Source: Acheta domesticus
Taxonomy: Eukaryota; Arthropoda; Insecta; Orthoptera; Gryllidae
DNA length: 64,000 nucleotides
Assembly: GCA_031308135.1 (NCBI GenBank)
Contig: JAHLJT010008446.1
Span: 165,156,006 to 165,220,005, forward strand
Reading direction: 5' to 3'
How positions within the stretch are numbered: position 1 is the first letter of the stretch; each line of letters opens with the position of its first letter. Positions 44,158 to 53,480 of this stretch are shown here, piece by piece. The notes under the pieces are model-generated. The model worked only from the letters and a program-made list of their open reading frames with translations, did not search any database and was not told where the DNA came from. The position numbers were made by a program, and so were the translations under genes.

Positions 44158-44189
44158 CAACACGGATTTTCGCCAGGGGCTGACCAAGA

Positions 44190-44805
44190 GTTAGCTGCGA
44201 GGCTCTCTTGAACAATTACGAAAGTATATTAAACGATTTTCACTAAGTCTATTATTGAAGGCATTTTTGTTTTTCTCTTCATACGTGACATTTTCGCATT
44301 GTAATACTGAATTATTCAGATCTGAATTATTTTTTAAGTATATTGCAGGGCACAAATGTTGCTTATCTAGAACGCCCTTTAACGCGTTCCAAATTTCCTC
44401 CATGCCCCATCTATTCTCAGAAAACGATCGTACCGTTCTCTCAGGGTGTGAGGAAGCCCCTCTGTATTTGGTTTCTTGAACTGCCATAGTTTTTGTTCCG
44501 TTAGGAATTATTTCCTGTGAAATATTTATAAGACAACTAACACCGCTTTGTGGTCGCTTATGCCCTCAATGACTACGCAAGATACTCTTGCGGTCTAATA
44601 AGGTTGTAATACTCTGGATCTTTAAAGTCCATATGTGCTTTAAGACAGATTTCTTTTAAAGATTGAGTAACGGAAAGCGAATCTACGATGTCTTGAGTAG
44701 GTGTCGTTGTCTTATCTTTTTTCATATTTAAGATAAAATTAGCCCCATCAAAATCACCTGTGGTCACAAGAGATCCTTCTTCGTCATCTATTATTTTATC
44801 CCCTC
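44190..44805 (-). pseudogene. LINE endonuclease C-terminal fragment
   Basis: Minus strand: D-E-E-G-S-L-V-T-T-G-D-F-D (the G-D-F-N-type block, about 44750-44790) and T-P-T-Q-D-I-V-D-S-L-S-V-T-Q-S. After a frame shift come V-V-I-E-G-I-S-D-H-K-A-V-L-V (S-D-H catalytic block, about 44530-44565) and W-Q-F-K-K-P-N-T-E-G-L (about 44470). This is the end of an apurinic-type LINE endonuclease and the start of its linker. RT not found. It abuts the copia fragment, so one inserted beside or into the other. Confidence 0.7.
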
Positions 44806-44977
44806 GTTATCGAGAGTAATTCGTTTACCTTTTTGATGATACTCGAAACCGAAAGAAAATTGGTATTGATTCTGGGAACACACAACACTTTATCTAATTT
44901 TAATTTAACAGAATTATTGTATCCCGAAAAACTTTCGGAAAGATTTGATAAAATATTTCTGTTCTTTTCGGCTGTCA

Positions 44978-45060
44978 TTACGTCTACATTATTTTGACAT
45001 GAAGTCCGTCTTCTCTATACGTCATATGAGAAGTACATCCCGAACCATATATAACCAGGT
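44978..45060 (-). pseudogene. copia protease remnant
   Basis: In one minus frame, 45020-45046 reads G-S-G-C-T-S-H-M-T. This is the copia-type aspartic protease active site region (D-S-G-x-T/S-x-H-M) with glycine at the catalytic aspartate position. It lies out of frame with the preceding gag. The following V-L-C-V-P-R-I-N-T-N-F-L-S-V-S (about 44860-44890) is the usual L-x-V-P-x-I-x-x-N-L-L-S-V downstream block. Confidence 0.75.
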
Positions 45061-46049
45061 CATTTTTCATTGTCTTTTGCACGATTACAAAACTCATCAC
45101 GAAATTGGACCTTATGATAATATTCTTCATCGTGTTGGCGATCCTTCTTCAACAGTAATACATGTTCTTTCTTGTTATATCTATTATAGTTAGATTTGTC
45201 CCAGTTTTGATTATTTTGAATATATTGTATACATTCTCTCCCGGAATTGTTCCACTGATCGCCGTAATTTTTATTAAATTTCCGATGTGTTTCTTTATAA
45301 TCTCGGTGACTATTTGATTTATAATAACCACTGTCCGGATTTTCGCCGCAATACTTTTTATTCACACAATTCTTGTACCAACAGTTACGAGCGACATGCC
45401 CTTGTCTTCCGCACACATAATAAGTTTTCTTTTGTCCTTTAGCCTTGAAAACATTCGTTTCTCCTTGTAAATATTGCGTTCCTCTTTTACTTTCGAATCT
45501 AACTAAAGATTCTTTCATTTGCTCAAATGAATTATTAGGATTTGCAAATAAAGCTGTAACTACTTCATCGTAGTGTTTCGAAAGACCATTCAACACGTTC
45601 AATCAGTGTCAGTGTCAATACTCGTACCAAGTTCTTGAATTTCGCATCTTATTCCTTGGACTCGTGTTAAAAAGTCACTGATCGTTTCTCCTCTCTGTAT
45701 TTCTATTTTTGCTAGCTTAATCCTCAAATTAATTAATTTAATTTTCTGAATACTCTCGTTATGTTTACGCAGATGTTCCCATAAATCCTTTGCTCTATCC
45801 ATCCCACGGCAAGTCATAAGTTGTTCGTCCGACAAAGCCATCACCAAAAAACTCATCGCTTCGTCATTCTTTCGGCGCCAGTCTTGCCAGACTTTCAAGC
45901 TCACCTCGTTTTCCGCGGAATATTTCGGTTCTTCCGCAATTACTATTTCTCCTTGAACGTAACAGCGTTGACATTCGCATACTCCACATCATATAGTTAT
46001 TATTGGTTAGCGTACCGATTTTTCCGAACGCCATCGTAATGTTATCCAT
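45060..46049 (-). pseudogene. copia-type gag with degenerate zinc knuckle
   Basis: Begins M-D-N-I-T at 46049, just after the primer site. Frame shifts occur near 45905 and 45602. Segments in order: L-T-N-N-N-Y-M-M-W-S-M-R-M (the W-x-x-x-M start of copia gag), then W-Q-D-W-R-R-K-N-D-E-A-M, A-L-S-D-E-Q-L-M, A-K-D-L-W-E-H-L and M-N-V-L-N-G-L-S-K-H-Y-D-E. The knuckle Y-Y-V-C-G-R-Q-G-H-V-A-R-N-C has tyrosine where the first zinc cysteine should be. Gag in intact elements packages the RNA; this copy is dead. Confidence 0.8.
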
Positions 46050-46066
46050 CTTGATTATTGAACCAC

Positions 46067-46078
46067 GCTCTGCTACCA
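46067..46078 (-). other. Primer binding site, initiator tRNA-Met type
   Basis: TGGTAGCAGAGC on the minus strand matches the complement of the 3' end of insect initiator tRNA-Met (CCA included) over 12 bases. It lies four bases from the LTR end and 18 bases before the gag ATG. Confidence 0.8.
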
Positions 46079-46082
46079 GTTT

Positions 46083-46274
46083 TGTTATCACTATTTTTCA
46101 AGTAAAAAGTCTACGTTTGACTGATGATAATCTTTTAATATTCCGTTCAATCTAATACATCGTACAACTCGTTTGTATGTTTTAGTCTCTTTTAGATCAC
46201 AATGAATACATAGTTACGCGTTACATGAAAACGCCTATATCTCTTCTTTTTTCATGTCTCGCGTATCACCAACA
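46083..46274 (-). repeat. Putative copia 5' LTR (192 bp)
   Basis: Minus strand starts TGTTGGTGATACGCG and ends GTGATAACA right before the spacer and primer site, giving the TG..CA ends expected of an LTR. The 5' limit is inferred from the TGTTGG word; no second LTR is in the window to confirm it. Confidence 0.5.
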
Positions 46275-46599
46275 GTATCGACAATGCAGGGAATGCAATA
46301 ATGGAATTCCGTTCCGTGATTGCGAATTTCTGTGAATTACGTGTCATTGTTGTGACTTGATATAGCTGTACGGTATCAGGCTTCTTTTTCCAATACAAGT
46401 TACAAAATTTTTGTATTACATTTTTATGCAGTTGTAGAATTCACATAGTTTTTGACAACACTGCGATGGAAACAGTGAGTTCTTTGCTTCTTGGTTGAAT
46501 TGGACGTTTTCAAGTAATAGCTAAGATGTTAGTAGTGCAGAAAGTGCAATATTTTAATCTACGTAGCTGTTTCCAATAACACGGGAGAGTATGTGCTGT
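46275..46599. other. Intergenic
   Basis: Nothing recognised. Confidence 0.4.
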
Positions 46600-46900
46600 T
46601 GTAGTACCACTGGTTTTATTTAACATTTCTCCTCGTACCATAGGATGGTAAACAATGGTGCTAGCCTCGTTTCCGGCAAATACTCTATATTTTCGAATAT
46701 TGCAAAAACGTTTCAAAACTACAATGCTGAAGATTGAGATTTTAGTCTTAACCAAATCTGTTTAAAAAATCAGATCTTTAAAAAGGTCATATTCAGTTTT
46801 TGAAAACACATCAAAATCCGCTCCAATTTTTTTCTTCAATATATTTGTAGGGATAGAGAAGGGAATGCTTAAAAGAATCGCCTAAGAGTCATTTTCTTTG
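46600..46900 (+). repeat. CTGTC-family fragment, copy D
   Basis: ATTGCAAAAACGTTTCAAAAC, GAAGATTGAGATTTTAGTC, AACCAAATCTG, AAATCCGCTCCAATTTTTTTC and TTTGTAGGGATAGA follow the same order as 30730-30930. The ends are degraded. Confidence 0.55.
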
Positions 46901-48880
46901 AATTCTGACTGTATTTTCGAAAACTGCATATTTAGAAATAATAGGAGAATGTATGCACTGTTGTACCATCACTAGTTTATATTAGAAAGAATGTTCCAAC
47001 ATTGATTTCTAAATTTTGTTCCTTAAGTTTGGTGTGATGAGATCAATGGAAGATTCAATATCACAATGTATTGGCCAATGAGGTAACTTGATTTGGTGTA
47101 TTAGACAGCATGTTTATAACCGAAACTCATAAATTTCAGAAAGACAATGGTGATATTCAAATTTGTGAGATTTACAATCCAGTTACTGTGATTAAAGTTT
47201 GAAAAATTCTGAGTAAATATGTTTTTCATTAATGTTGGTGGTACATAGTGCATAAAGTAGAAGACTTTGAAATAAATAATTTGTTTACCTTCTGGCTGAA
47301 TCATGCTCATTGCAAGTAGGAAATCATGAGATTCCAAAGTGAATTTTAAGAGGCATTTGAGTTGGTCATCTTATTGGTTGTTATTCTTAATGGTAATATA
47401 AATAACTTGAATTTTTAGGGACAAAATTTTCTTTTAAAAGTAATATTTTAACACAGATATCTCTACATGATTTATTAGTATGTTTTTTACTAGAATGAGA
47501 ATATACACCAATGATATGCTTAGAAAAAATACATTTATAGAATTGTTTTCGGACATGGGATGTAAGGATTTTTAACTTCTTGATTAACTGATTAACATTA
47601 TCAATCACTGGTTTACCATATTCACTGTTTCAATAAGTGAAGCTAATAAATTGAGAATTCATGTTAGGTCATGATATTAGATGAAAGTTGATAAGGCTTC
47701 TGACTGATACAAAAATAATTGTACCAGAGGAATGAAAAGAACCAGTGGATAATGTTTACAAATTCTCAGCATTCAAAATTAATTGCCATGTATTTTTCCT
47801 TTCTTCTTTTTTTCTGACGTTTGTTTAAAATTGATTTGACCAATTAAGAGAACAGAAACAAACTGAGAAATTGTCAAAATTTTTGCTTTTCTGTGCAGTT
47901 GACAATATATTACAATAAAAAAACATTATTTTTATGTCATTAACTAAGAAAAAAATTACATTTTTGGACATCAACTTGGTAAATTTATATAATCTGGACA
48001 GGAAAATAGGAAGAACTGTAAAATTGAGTAAAATAATGTCATGGGTATGTTAAAATTGTTTACTTAATCCATAAATTAATTTGAGAAAAAATTTTCATGA
48101 TAACATGAGACAGTACTTGCTCTTGTAATATATTGTAAAAAGAACCATTGGTTAAAAATTAAGTTAAAAAATCAGTTACATTATTGTGGCCAGTACAGAT
48201 TATGTTGCCAACATAAATATTATTAACAAAAATGTGAAAGGCCATTGTAGAAGAATAATGAAAATAAAATTGTTAAATGTCTTGCGAAAATATAGTCAGG
48301 AATTAATATAATAATTTGATGTGTTAATAAGCAAAAAACAGGCTCATTTTCAGAAATGCTTAATTGATATTTTCTCAAAAACAGTATTAATTTTTCCTCT
48401 AAAAGTTTTGTATTAAAAAAGATTTTGCTCTTTTATGACATTCTGAAAGTCATATTTCTATTGAAGGGGAGTAAAAAGGGGAGTAAAAAGTATGAAAATA
48501 TGAAAAAATGTACATTTTACGGTTTAACACTATTTCTTTAAAAAATTAGTATAAGAAAGAAAACTAAATGATTGTGATAGTTGACAAGATTTGTACAAAT
48601 TACATTTTACAACATTTTATGCAATGTTAGTTAATTTTGAGAAAATGATCCATTAATAATTGCAAAGATGAATGTTTTTAAAGATAAAAACTTCCAAACA
48701 TTGTTGCTGTGGCAATGAATGGTGTTCAATGTCATTGATATAAATAGATTCAATATTGCAAAACATCAGTATTTGTTATTCCAGTATTTTAAGTTTACTT
48801 TTTGCTGTTTTCTATAGAACTAGTGGTGTCAAAGGAAATTTTGAATGAATCACTATCTTCAATCTTCGTGAAAGAATTAA
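46901..48880. other. AT-rich, about 2 kb, no gene recognised
   Basis: Minus-strand open fragments at 47101-47337 and 47387-47608 look protein-like but carry no motif I can assign. They may be parts of a decayed element. Confidence 0.4.
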
Positions 48881-48881
48881 A

Positions 48882-48979
48882 TAATATTAGGAAAGTTTCA
48901 TGGTTTTTGGTCAATAAAAAAAATTTCCTTTTAGGATTTTTTTTTATTGACCAAAAACCATGAAACTTTCCTAATATTA
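48882..48979. repeat. Perfect 42 bp-arm hairpin
   Basis: 48882-48923 (TAATATTAGGAAAGTTTCAT, then GGTTTTTGGTCAAT and eight A) is the exact reverse complement of 48938-48979, with a 14-base loop. A transcript would form a very stable stem. It lies 90 bp downstream of the stop codon of the minus-strand secreted peptide gene. Confidence 0.97.
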
Positions 48980-49068
48980 ATAATGTGGTCGTGATTTCAA
49001 AACGAATTAAATAATGTTAATTTGGGAAAAAATCTTCAAAATACTTTTTACTTACTCAATGGTGATTC

Positions 49069-49473
49069 TCAACCGATGACATCGACACAGATGCCCCGGT
49101 GATTCCTTCTCTGACCTGCAGGACATTTTGATGCCGGCGCCGTGATAAGAACTCTGGAAGTATTGGTCGCAGACACCTCGGTGGTGGACGGTAAGGTGGT
49201 ATAGTCATTGGGCTCTATAGTCGTCGTCGCCTCACTGTTACCGATGGGTTCCGCGGACGTTCCGACAGACTCCCCTGCCCCCGTGGAGTTATCTACAATG
49301 GAACTGTTTTCAGTCTCTGGGATACTGCTAGGTGATGGCTCAGCCACGGGCGGGGCCTTTGTACCTCTGGGTAAAATAATGTTAACAAGTTTGTCCAAAA
49401 TAATAGCCTCATTGTTTGGAAGAAGAAGCAGAACACATGAGCATGAAATAAGAAGGACCGTGAACGACATCAT
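49069..49473 (-). CDS. Secreted Ser/Thr-rich peptide precursor with secapin-like C-terminal Cys loop
   Basis: An intact 134-residue ORF. The ATG at 49471-49473 is preceded by CACC, a good start context. Residues 1-24 form a signal peptide (M-M-S-F-T-V-L-L-I-S-C-S-C-V-L-L-L-L-P). About 85 residues of Pro/Ser/Thr/Glu-rich spacer follow, with N-S-S, N-S-T and N-T-S glycosylation sites, a likely propeptide or mucin-like stalk. The end is K-C-P-A-G-Q-R-R-N-H-R-G-I-C and V-D-V-I-G, with exactly 11 residues between the two cysteines. Q-R-x-N-x2-G lines up with the ORF at 5311-5502. A basic loop after an acidic spacer is typical of processed peptides, but no dibasic site directly precedes the loop. 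Function not known. Transcription is supported only by an initiator-like TCAGT and a GATA site upstream. Confidence 0.7.
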   Translation of the reverse strand: MMSFTVLLISCSCVLLLLPNNEAIILDKLVNIILPRGTKAPPVAEPSPSSIPETENSSIVDNSTGAGESVGTSAEPIGNSEATTTIEPNDYTTLPSTTEVSATNTSRVLITAPASKCPAGQRRNHRGICVDVIG

Positions 49474-49522
49474 GGTGAAGACGCAGTAATACACACTACA
49501 CGTTCAAGCGTCCATACATTCG

Positions 49523-49538
49523 AACTGAGCAGATAACC
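49523..49538 (-). promoter_or_regulatory. Candidate core promoter: initiator TCAGTT and GATA site
   Basis: TCAGTT (minus strand, 49523-49528) matches the arthropod initiator and lies about 50 bp before the ATG. AGATAACC (plus strand, 49531-49538) lies next to it. No TATA box is seen about 30 bp further upstream. Confidence 0.35.
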
Positions 49539-49559
49539 GATTCAACTTTGAACCTCAAG

Positions 49560-50165
49560 TTATTTCAGGAATATGAGTGTATTGCTGCTACGACATCAGA
49601 GAGAACATAATAAGAACACGAAGTGACAAGTAGGCCATTTTATCGTATATCCAGCATCACTTTTGCGTAGTTTTCTCGTATTATACTTTCAAGTAAACAA
49701 TGAAACAAGATCATCAGATCAGATTTTAATTCAGTAGTTTCAAAACAAGAAGGCAAACTAGAACAAGTTATTATTTATTTTGAATGACACACGCAAAAAG
49801 AATTCTCTTCGTTTTATGCCTGACATATACCGACAACCGACATTTACTCAACAAAAACGTCAAATAATATTGTAAAATATCTGACTAAAATAATTGCAAA
49901 CTGATTTAGTTGAAATGAAGTAGTGATTCTTGTGTATTATACTTATCATAAAATTAGTGATTCTTGTAGTGTGCCAACAAAAAATTATTTTCATTGAGTA
50001 TAAATCTTTGTTATACACTCAGAATTAAATTTGGGCTTGAAAGCACCACAGACCTACTCTTTCCGTTGAAAAAGAAAGATTTATATTTTGTTATGTTTAT
50101 TTCAAAATTGCAAGGTACTGGAAAGCGAAAAACACATTTTTGTTCCTCCTAAGATATCTGATCCT
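49560..50165. other. AT-rich intergenic upstream of peptide gene
   Basis: Nothing further recognised. ATTAGTGATTCTTGTGT-like words repeat at about 49929 and 49966. Confidence 0.4.
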
Positions 50166-50167
50166 GA

Positions 50168-50460
50168 TAAGAAGAGGTGGCTCAGTGCATCAACTGATGT
50201 CACTGCAGTCCTGAGCGGGAGGTCTTAGATTCGAGTCCCGACGAGGATTTTCGACACTAGCTTGTCAGCTAGGTCGAATTCCGTCGCTATCTGGAAGATA
50301 CTCCTAGCTATCGGCTGCTGTGATCGGTAGTTTTCCGTGATTTCTCCGATAACCTAACAAACGGGCCACGGACAGCGCGCGATCTTTCCTTCCTCTTCCT
50401 TGTCCTATCCTCCCCTTACACACACACACTTACACAATCACTTACACACACACACACACA
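50168..50460 (+). mobile_element. tRNA-derived SINE, plus copy
   Basis: The head at 50175-50250 has A box GTGGCTCAGTGCATC and B box GATTCGAGTCCCG. The body runs CTAGCTTGTCAGCTAGGTCG, GATCGGTAGTTTTCCGTG, GATCTTTCCTTCCTCTTCC and then a CA-rich tail. Same family as 62490-61990 (minus) and 50745-50480 (minus). Confidence 0.8.
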
Positions 50461-50461
50461 C
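50417..50461 (+). repeat. (CA)n microsatellite
   Basis: Interrupted ACACAC run at the SINE tail. Confidence 0.9.
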
Positions 50462-50469
50462 TATTTCCC

Positions 50470-50745
50470 ACTAGCGAGCCACCGCCTCAGCCCGGACAAG
50501 CTCTAAGCTCCCGACCACTCTCCCGGAATGTGTGGTAGTGTCGTGCTTATTAGAATGTATGTGTGTAATGGGGTGAGGATAGAACAAGGAAGGAGAAGGA
50601 TCGATCGCGCACGGTCCTTGGCCTGTTTGTTAGGGTACTGCTCCGGCATTCGCCTAGTATTGATAGAAGAAACCACGGAATACTATTGATCAGAACCGAC
50701 GGCCGCTAGAATTCTCCTCTAGACAGGGACTTGTGTTGCGACCGC
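50470..50745 (-). mobile_element. Same SINE family, inverted headless copy
   Basis: Plus-strand landmarks ACCGCCTCAG, AAGCTCCCGACC, TGTGTGTAATGGGGTGAGGA, ACAAGGAAGGAGAAGG, GTTTGTTAGGGTACTGCTCC, GGCATTCGCCTAGTATTG and CTAGAATTCTCCTCTAGACA correspond to the minus-oriented SINE at 62 kb. It lies tail to tail with the plus copy. Confidence 0.7.
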
Positions 50746-50749
50746 AATA

Positions 50750-52094
50750 ATAGGTGCAACTCCGATTTATTTTACTTGAAACAATATTTTGTTTGTTTTC
50801 ATTACCTCTTCTTTCGCGACTCCATATAGCTCTCGTAACAATACAATCCACGATACAGACGAAAATATTACGTATCCTAAAGAATAACAAATATGCATAT
50901 TTCGCATTCACACCTTTTTTTAATTCGTTCACATTCTCTCTCCTATCACGATTGCATGCTATCATGACCGTCTAATTTTTAAAATCTAATTCTTTTAATT
51001 GCTAATCAATCTTGGCCTTGTCATATTAGTTTCAAGCAAAAAGTATAAATAAAGTTCAAAATCATTCACTTTCCAGTACTGCAGTGATGCCAAGCTCACG
51101 CATCCCCCGCTCCATCGCCACTTCCACCCATTATTCCATATTTTCTACCTTTACTCCATAATCAATGAATTTACTACATAAAACATTCAAGGCAAATCAA
51201 ACTTAAAGGAAAATTCGCGACCTGCGATTCAGCGACCTATTTCCTCTCCGGCCACTACCGTTCCCCTTTCTGTCTTATAACATTCTCCTGATTTTTTTAC
51301 TGGTAGCTACAATAAAAATTCAAACAATATCCTATTTCCTTGTCCGCATTATGGTCACTTCTGTAGATTTTTTATTGTGCATTTCATTAATAATATTATA
51401 TGTCACTAATTTCTACTAGCGTTCAAAATGTTTCTAATATTATTCCACCCAGCACTTTTTCCCCTTTAATCGTTATAATGGAATAATGAAATGAATGGAT
51501 ATAATGAAACTCCGCCCTTTCAATTGTCTTTCACATGTCATTATCTTCATGTGTTTTCTCGTGTTTCACGAAAATGTATGTCTAATAAACAGTTCAAAAC
51601 ATGGCCTATAAACAGTCTCACTTAACTGCTTATTGGCCATATTCTCACTTTCGGAATTATATATTTACATTTTAAAATTATGTTGTTGACGTGTCTGGAT
51701 GAATCGTCACATATTGTAAGCCATTTGAACACCGTTTAGCATCAGATCTGGACCTGTCTTTTCCGTTTCCTACAGAAGTGAACGCATGTGATTTTTGCTG
51801 CTGGAAATGAAAAACCAATATTTATCGCGTTCTGTATTAAAATATTTATGATGGTTTGCCTTTTTAATTCGATCATTGCTGGTTATTTGGCTGAACAGAA
51901 TAGAGCACTGACATCTACGTACATGTATTTTCCTATTGATGATTCTATGCTCTCAAATATATCCTTGATTTCTGTGATGAAGACCGTGCCACTGAATGAA
52001 GAGCCTTGCGGGACATTATTATTGTGTGGCGTTCTGAGATGGATTGCCCGTCGCGAACGTGGAAGGATCAGGCACTAAGGAAGCTGGAGATGAA
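50750..52094. other. Intergenic
   Basis: An open plus stretch 51788-52078 has no recognisable motif and runs into the GC-rich repeat. Otherwise AT-rich. Confidence 0.4.
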
Positions 52095-52107
52095 TTAAGG
52101 TAGACTT

Positions 52108-52390
52108 CAGAGGTCTGCATTCTCCGCGATTTTTACCGACCAGCACTCGCTCGCCTCTCTTCTCTCGAGACCACGCGCTCGACTGTCCTTCGCAGCTGGT
52201 TGCGGACTCCGGGAGCCGGCGGCCGACCGAGACTCGGCCGGTTGTCGACAACCGGCGGACCCCGTTCAAGCGAACTGCGCCACGTAACAATCGGCCGACA
52301 CATCGAAGTAAATATCTAATGCCAAGTTTCAGGGAAAGGAAGGAGTATTGAATGGTTTTAAAATAAATGACCAATAATTTCGTTTTTTCA
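52108..52390 (-). repeat. GC-rich dispersed repeat, minus copy
   Basis: Reverse complement of 9792-10095 along its whole length: GAGGTCTGCATTCTCCGCGA, CTCGCCTCTCTTCTCTCGAG, GGGAGCCGGCGGCCGACCG, GCGGACCCCGTTC, CAAGTTTCAGGGAAAGG. Identity roughly 80-85% by eye. Confidence 0.75.
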
Positions 52391-52660
52391 AAATTTAACT
52401 TTTTCAGTGCTACGTTTCTTTAGGGGCAGCGCGTCCCCCGGCGCTGGGGCACCAGGTCCGCTTGGGTCGCCTGTGGCCTGCTTTCTTTTCGGCCGCGCGC
52501 CCTTCGCCCATTAATGCCCAGCGTATGATACACTAATTTCTGGTCAACTCAATTTTGCGTCTTTTGCAATACTTTGTTAATTTTAGTTCTTCAGTAAACG
52601 TAGACATCCTAAACGAAACATATAAGCAAGATTTTTCATTCTTGAATGCGAGATGTTGGT
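52391..52660. other. GC-rich block then AT-rich
   Basis: 52420-52515 is GC-rich (GCGTCCCCCGGCGCTGGGG). Nothing recognised. Confidence 0.35.
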
Positions 52661-53060
52661 TTAGCCGTGATCGCTAAGTCATTGCACATTCCTGGCCAGA
52701 GTGTACACATGACTTGGGTCGGTTCGAATCTTCATCTAAAACCGTGCTTAGCTGCTATAAACCTGTGGTTAATTTGGAGGGAGAGGCCGATGTAAAACAA
52801 ACGGTGGTTGGTCTGCATCGAAGTTGACGGGATTTATGCAGCTAAAGTTTGAACGGTTTTGCTTCTTTTTATAGAAAAAAACTCAATAACCACCGTTTGT
52901 TAGCACATTTTGGTCGGCGCGGACAAGTTCCTGCGACTTCCGCCCACCTGGGCACTCTTTGTGATACTCCCGCTAAATTATGGGAGTTCCATGCTACACC
53001 AGGGTGTCATGGGGGCGCCAACTCCAAAGTTCGCACGTCCCACTTAAAAAAAATCAATCA
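52660..53060 (+). mobile_element. Possible SINE of another family
   Basis: TTTAGCCGTGATCGCTAAGTC (A region) and GGGTCGGTTCGAATCTTC (B box, about 52716) are spaced like a tRNA. About 300 bp of body follow, including AAACGGTGGTTGG and its inverse CCACCGTTTG (52797-52910), ending in AATCAATCAACAATCAATCA at 53050. Confidence 0.4.
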
Positions 53061-53099
53061 ACAATCAATCAATTAATGATTGAATTAAGACATTAATTG

Positions 53100-53480
53100 A
53101 TCATTGTTTCCCCGCGCCTCGATGCGTGTGGCGGTTCTCCCGCCGCCCGGCCAGGTTGCAACCAGCTACCCTCGGCGCCGACACCGATGACGTCACGTTG
53201 ACATCACCACCTTCACCGCCGCTACCACCACCATCACGCCGTCGCCGCCCGTATCTCCCCCCGCCTACGTCCGCCCCTCCGCCGGCTAGCCGGCTGCCCG
53301 CCCCCCCCCTGCGCCCTGCCCGGGGTCTGAACCCGGGGCGGGGCCAGAGCCTGGTGGACAGCGGGAGAGATGGCTGGTGGAGTGTGGACCAAGCGGAAAG
53401 GGCTATGGTGGACCTTGAGCGTGAAGCATCCACGGTGGTGAAAGGCATTTTCTTGATATCTGCATTTGAGACCCTCTATT
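53100..53480 (+). other. GC-rich island, coding not established
   Basis: Strongly GC-rich with many CpG and a perfect TGACGTCA site (about 53190). Both strands have open frames of about 115 codons. The plus frame (53126-53482) has a Pro/Ser/Arg-rich start and a more ordinary end (D-Q-A-E-R-A-M-V-D-L-E). It could be a 5' exon, a LINE ORF1 start or chance. Confidence 0.3.

Larger units (their letters stand above)
39831..44180. mobile_element. Possible element bounded by 21 bp inverted repeats
   Basis: GCCCCTGGCGAAAATC plus GGTGTGTT at 39831-39854 pairs with the reverse complement of AACACGGATTTTCGCCAGGG at 44158-44180, about 20 of 22 matching. No matching target duplication was found, and the left end is also part of a SINE head, so the boundaries may be coincidental. 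Between them lie a poly(A) run, a Penelope-like relic and the inverted-repeat cluster. Confidence 0.35.
44810..46274 (-). mobile_element. Ty1/copia retrotransposon, 5' half
   Basis: From right to left: putative 5' LTR (46083-46274), four-base spacer, primer binding site for initiator tRNA-Met (46067-46078), gag from ATG 46047-46049, zinc knuckle and aspartic protease (about 45026). A short stretch follows, and then it is cut off by a LINE fragment. Integrase, RT and the 3' LTR are absent. Confidence 0.8.
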
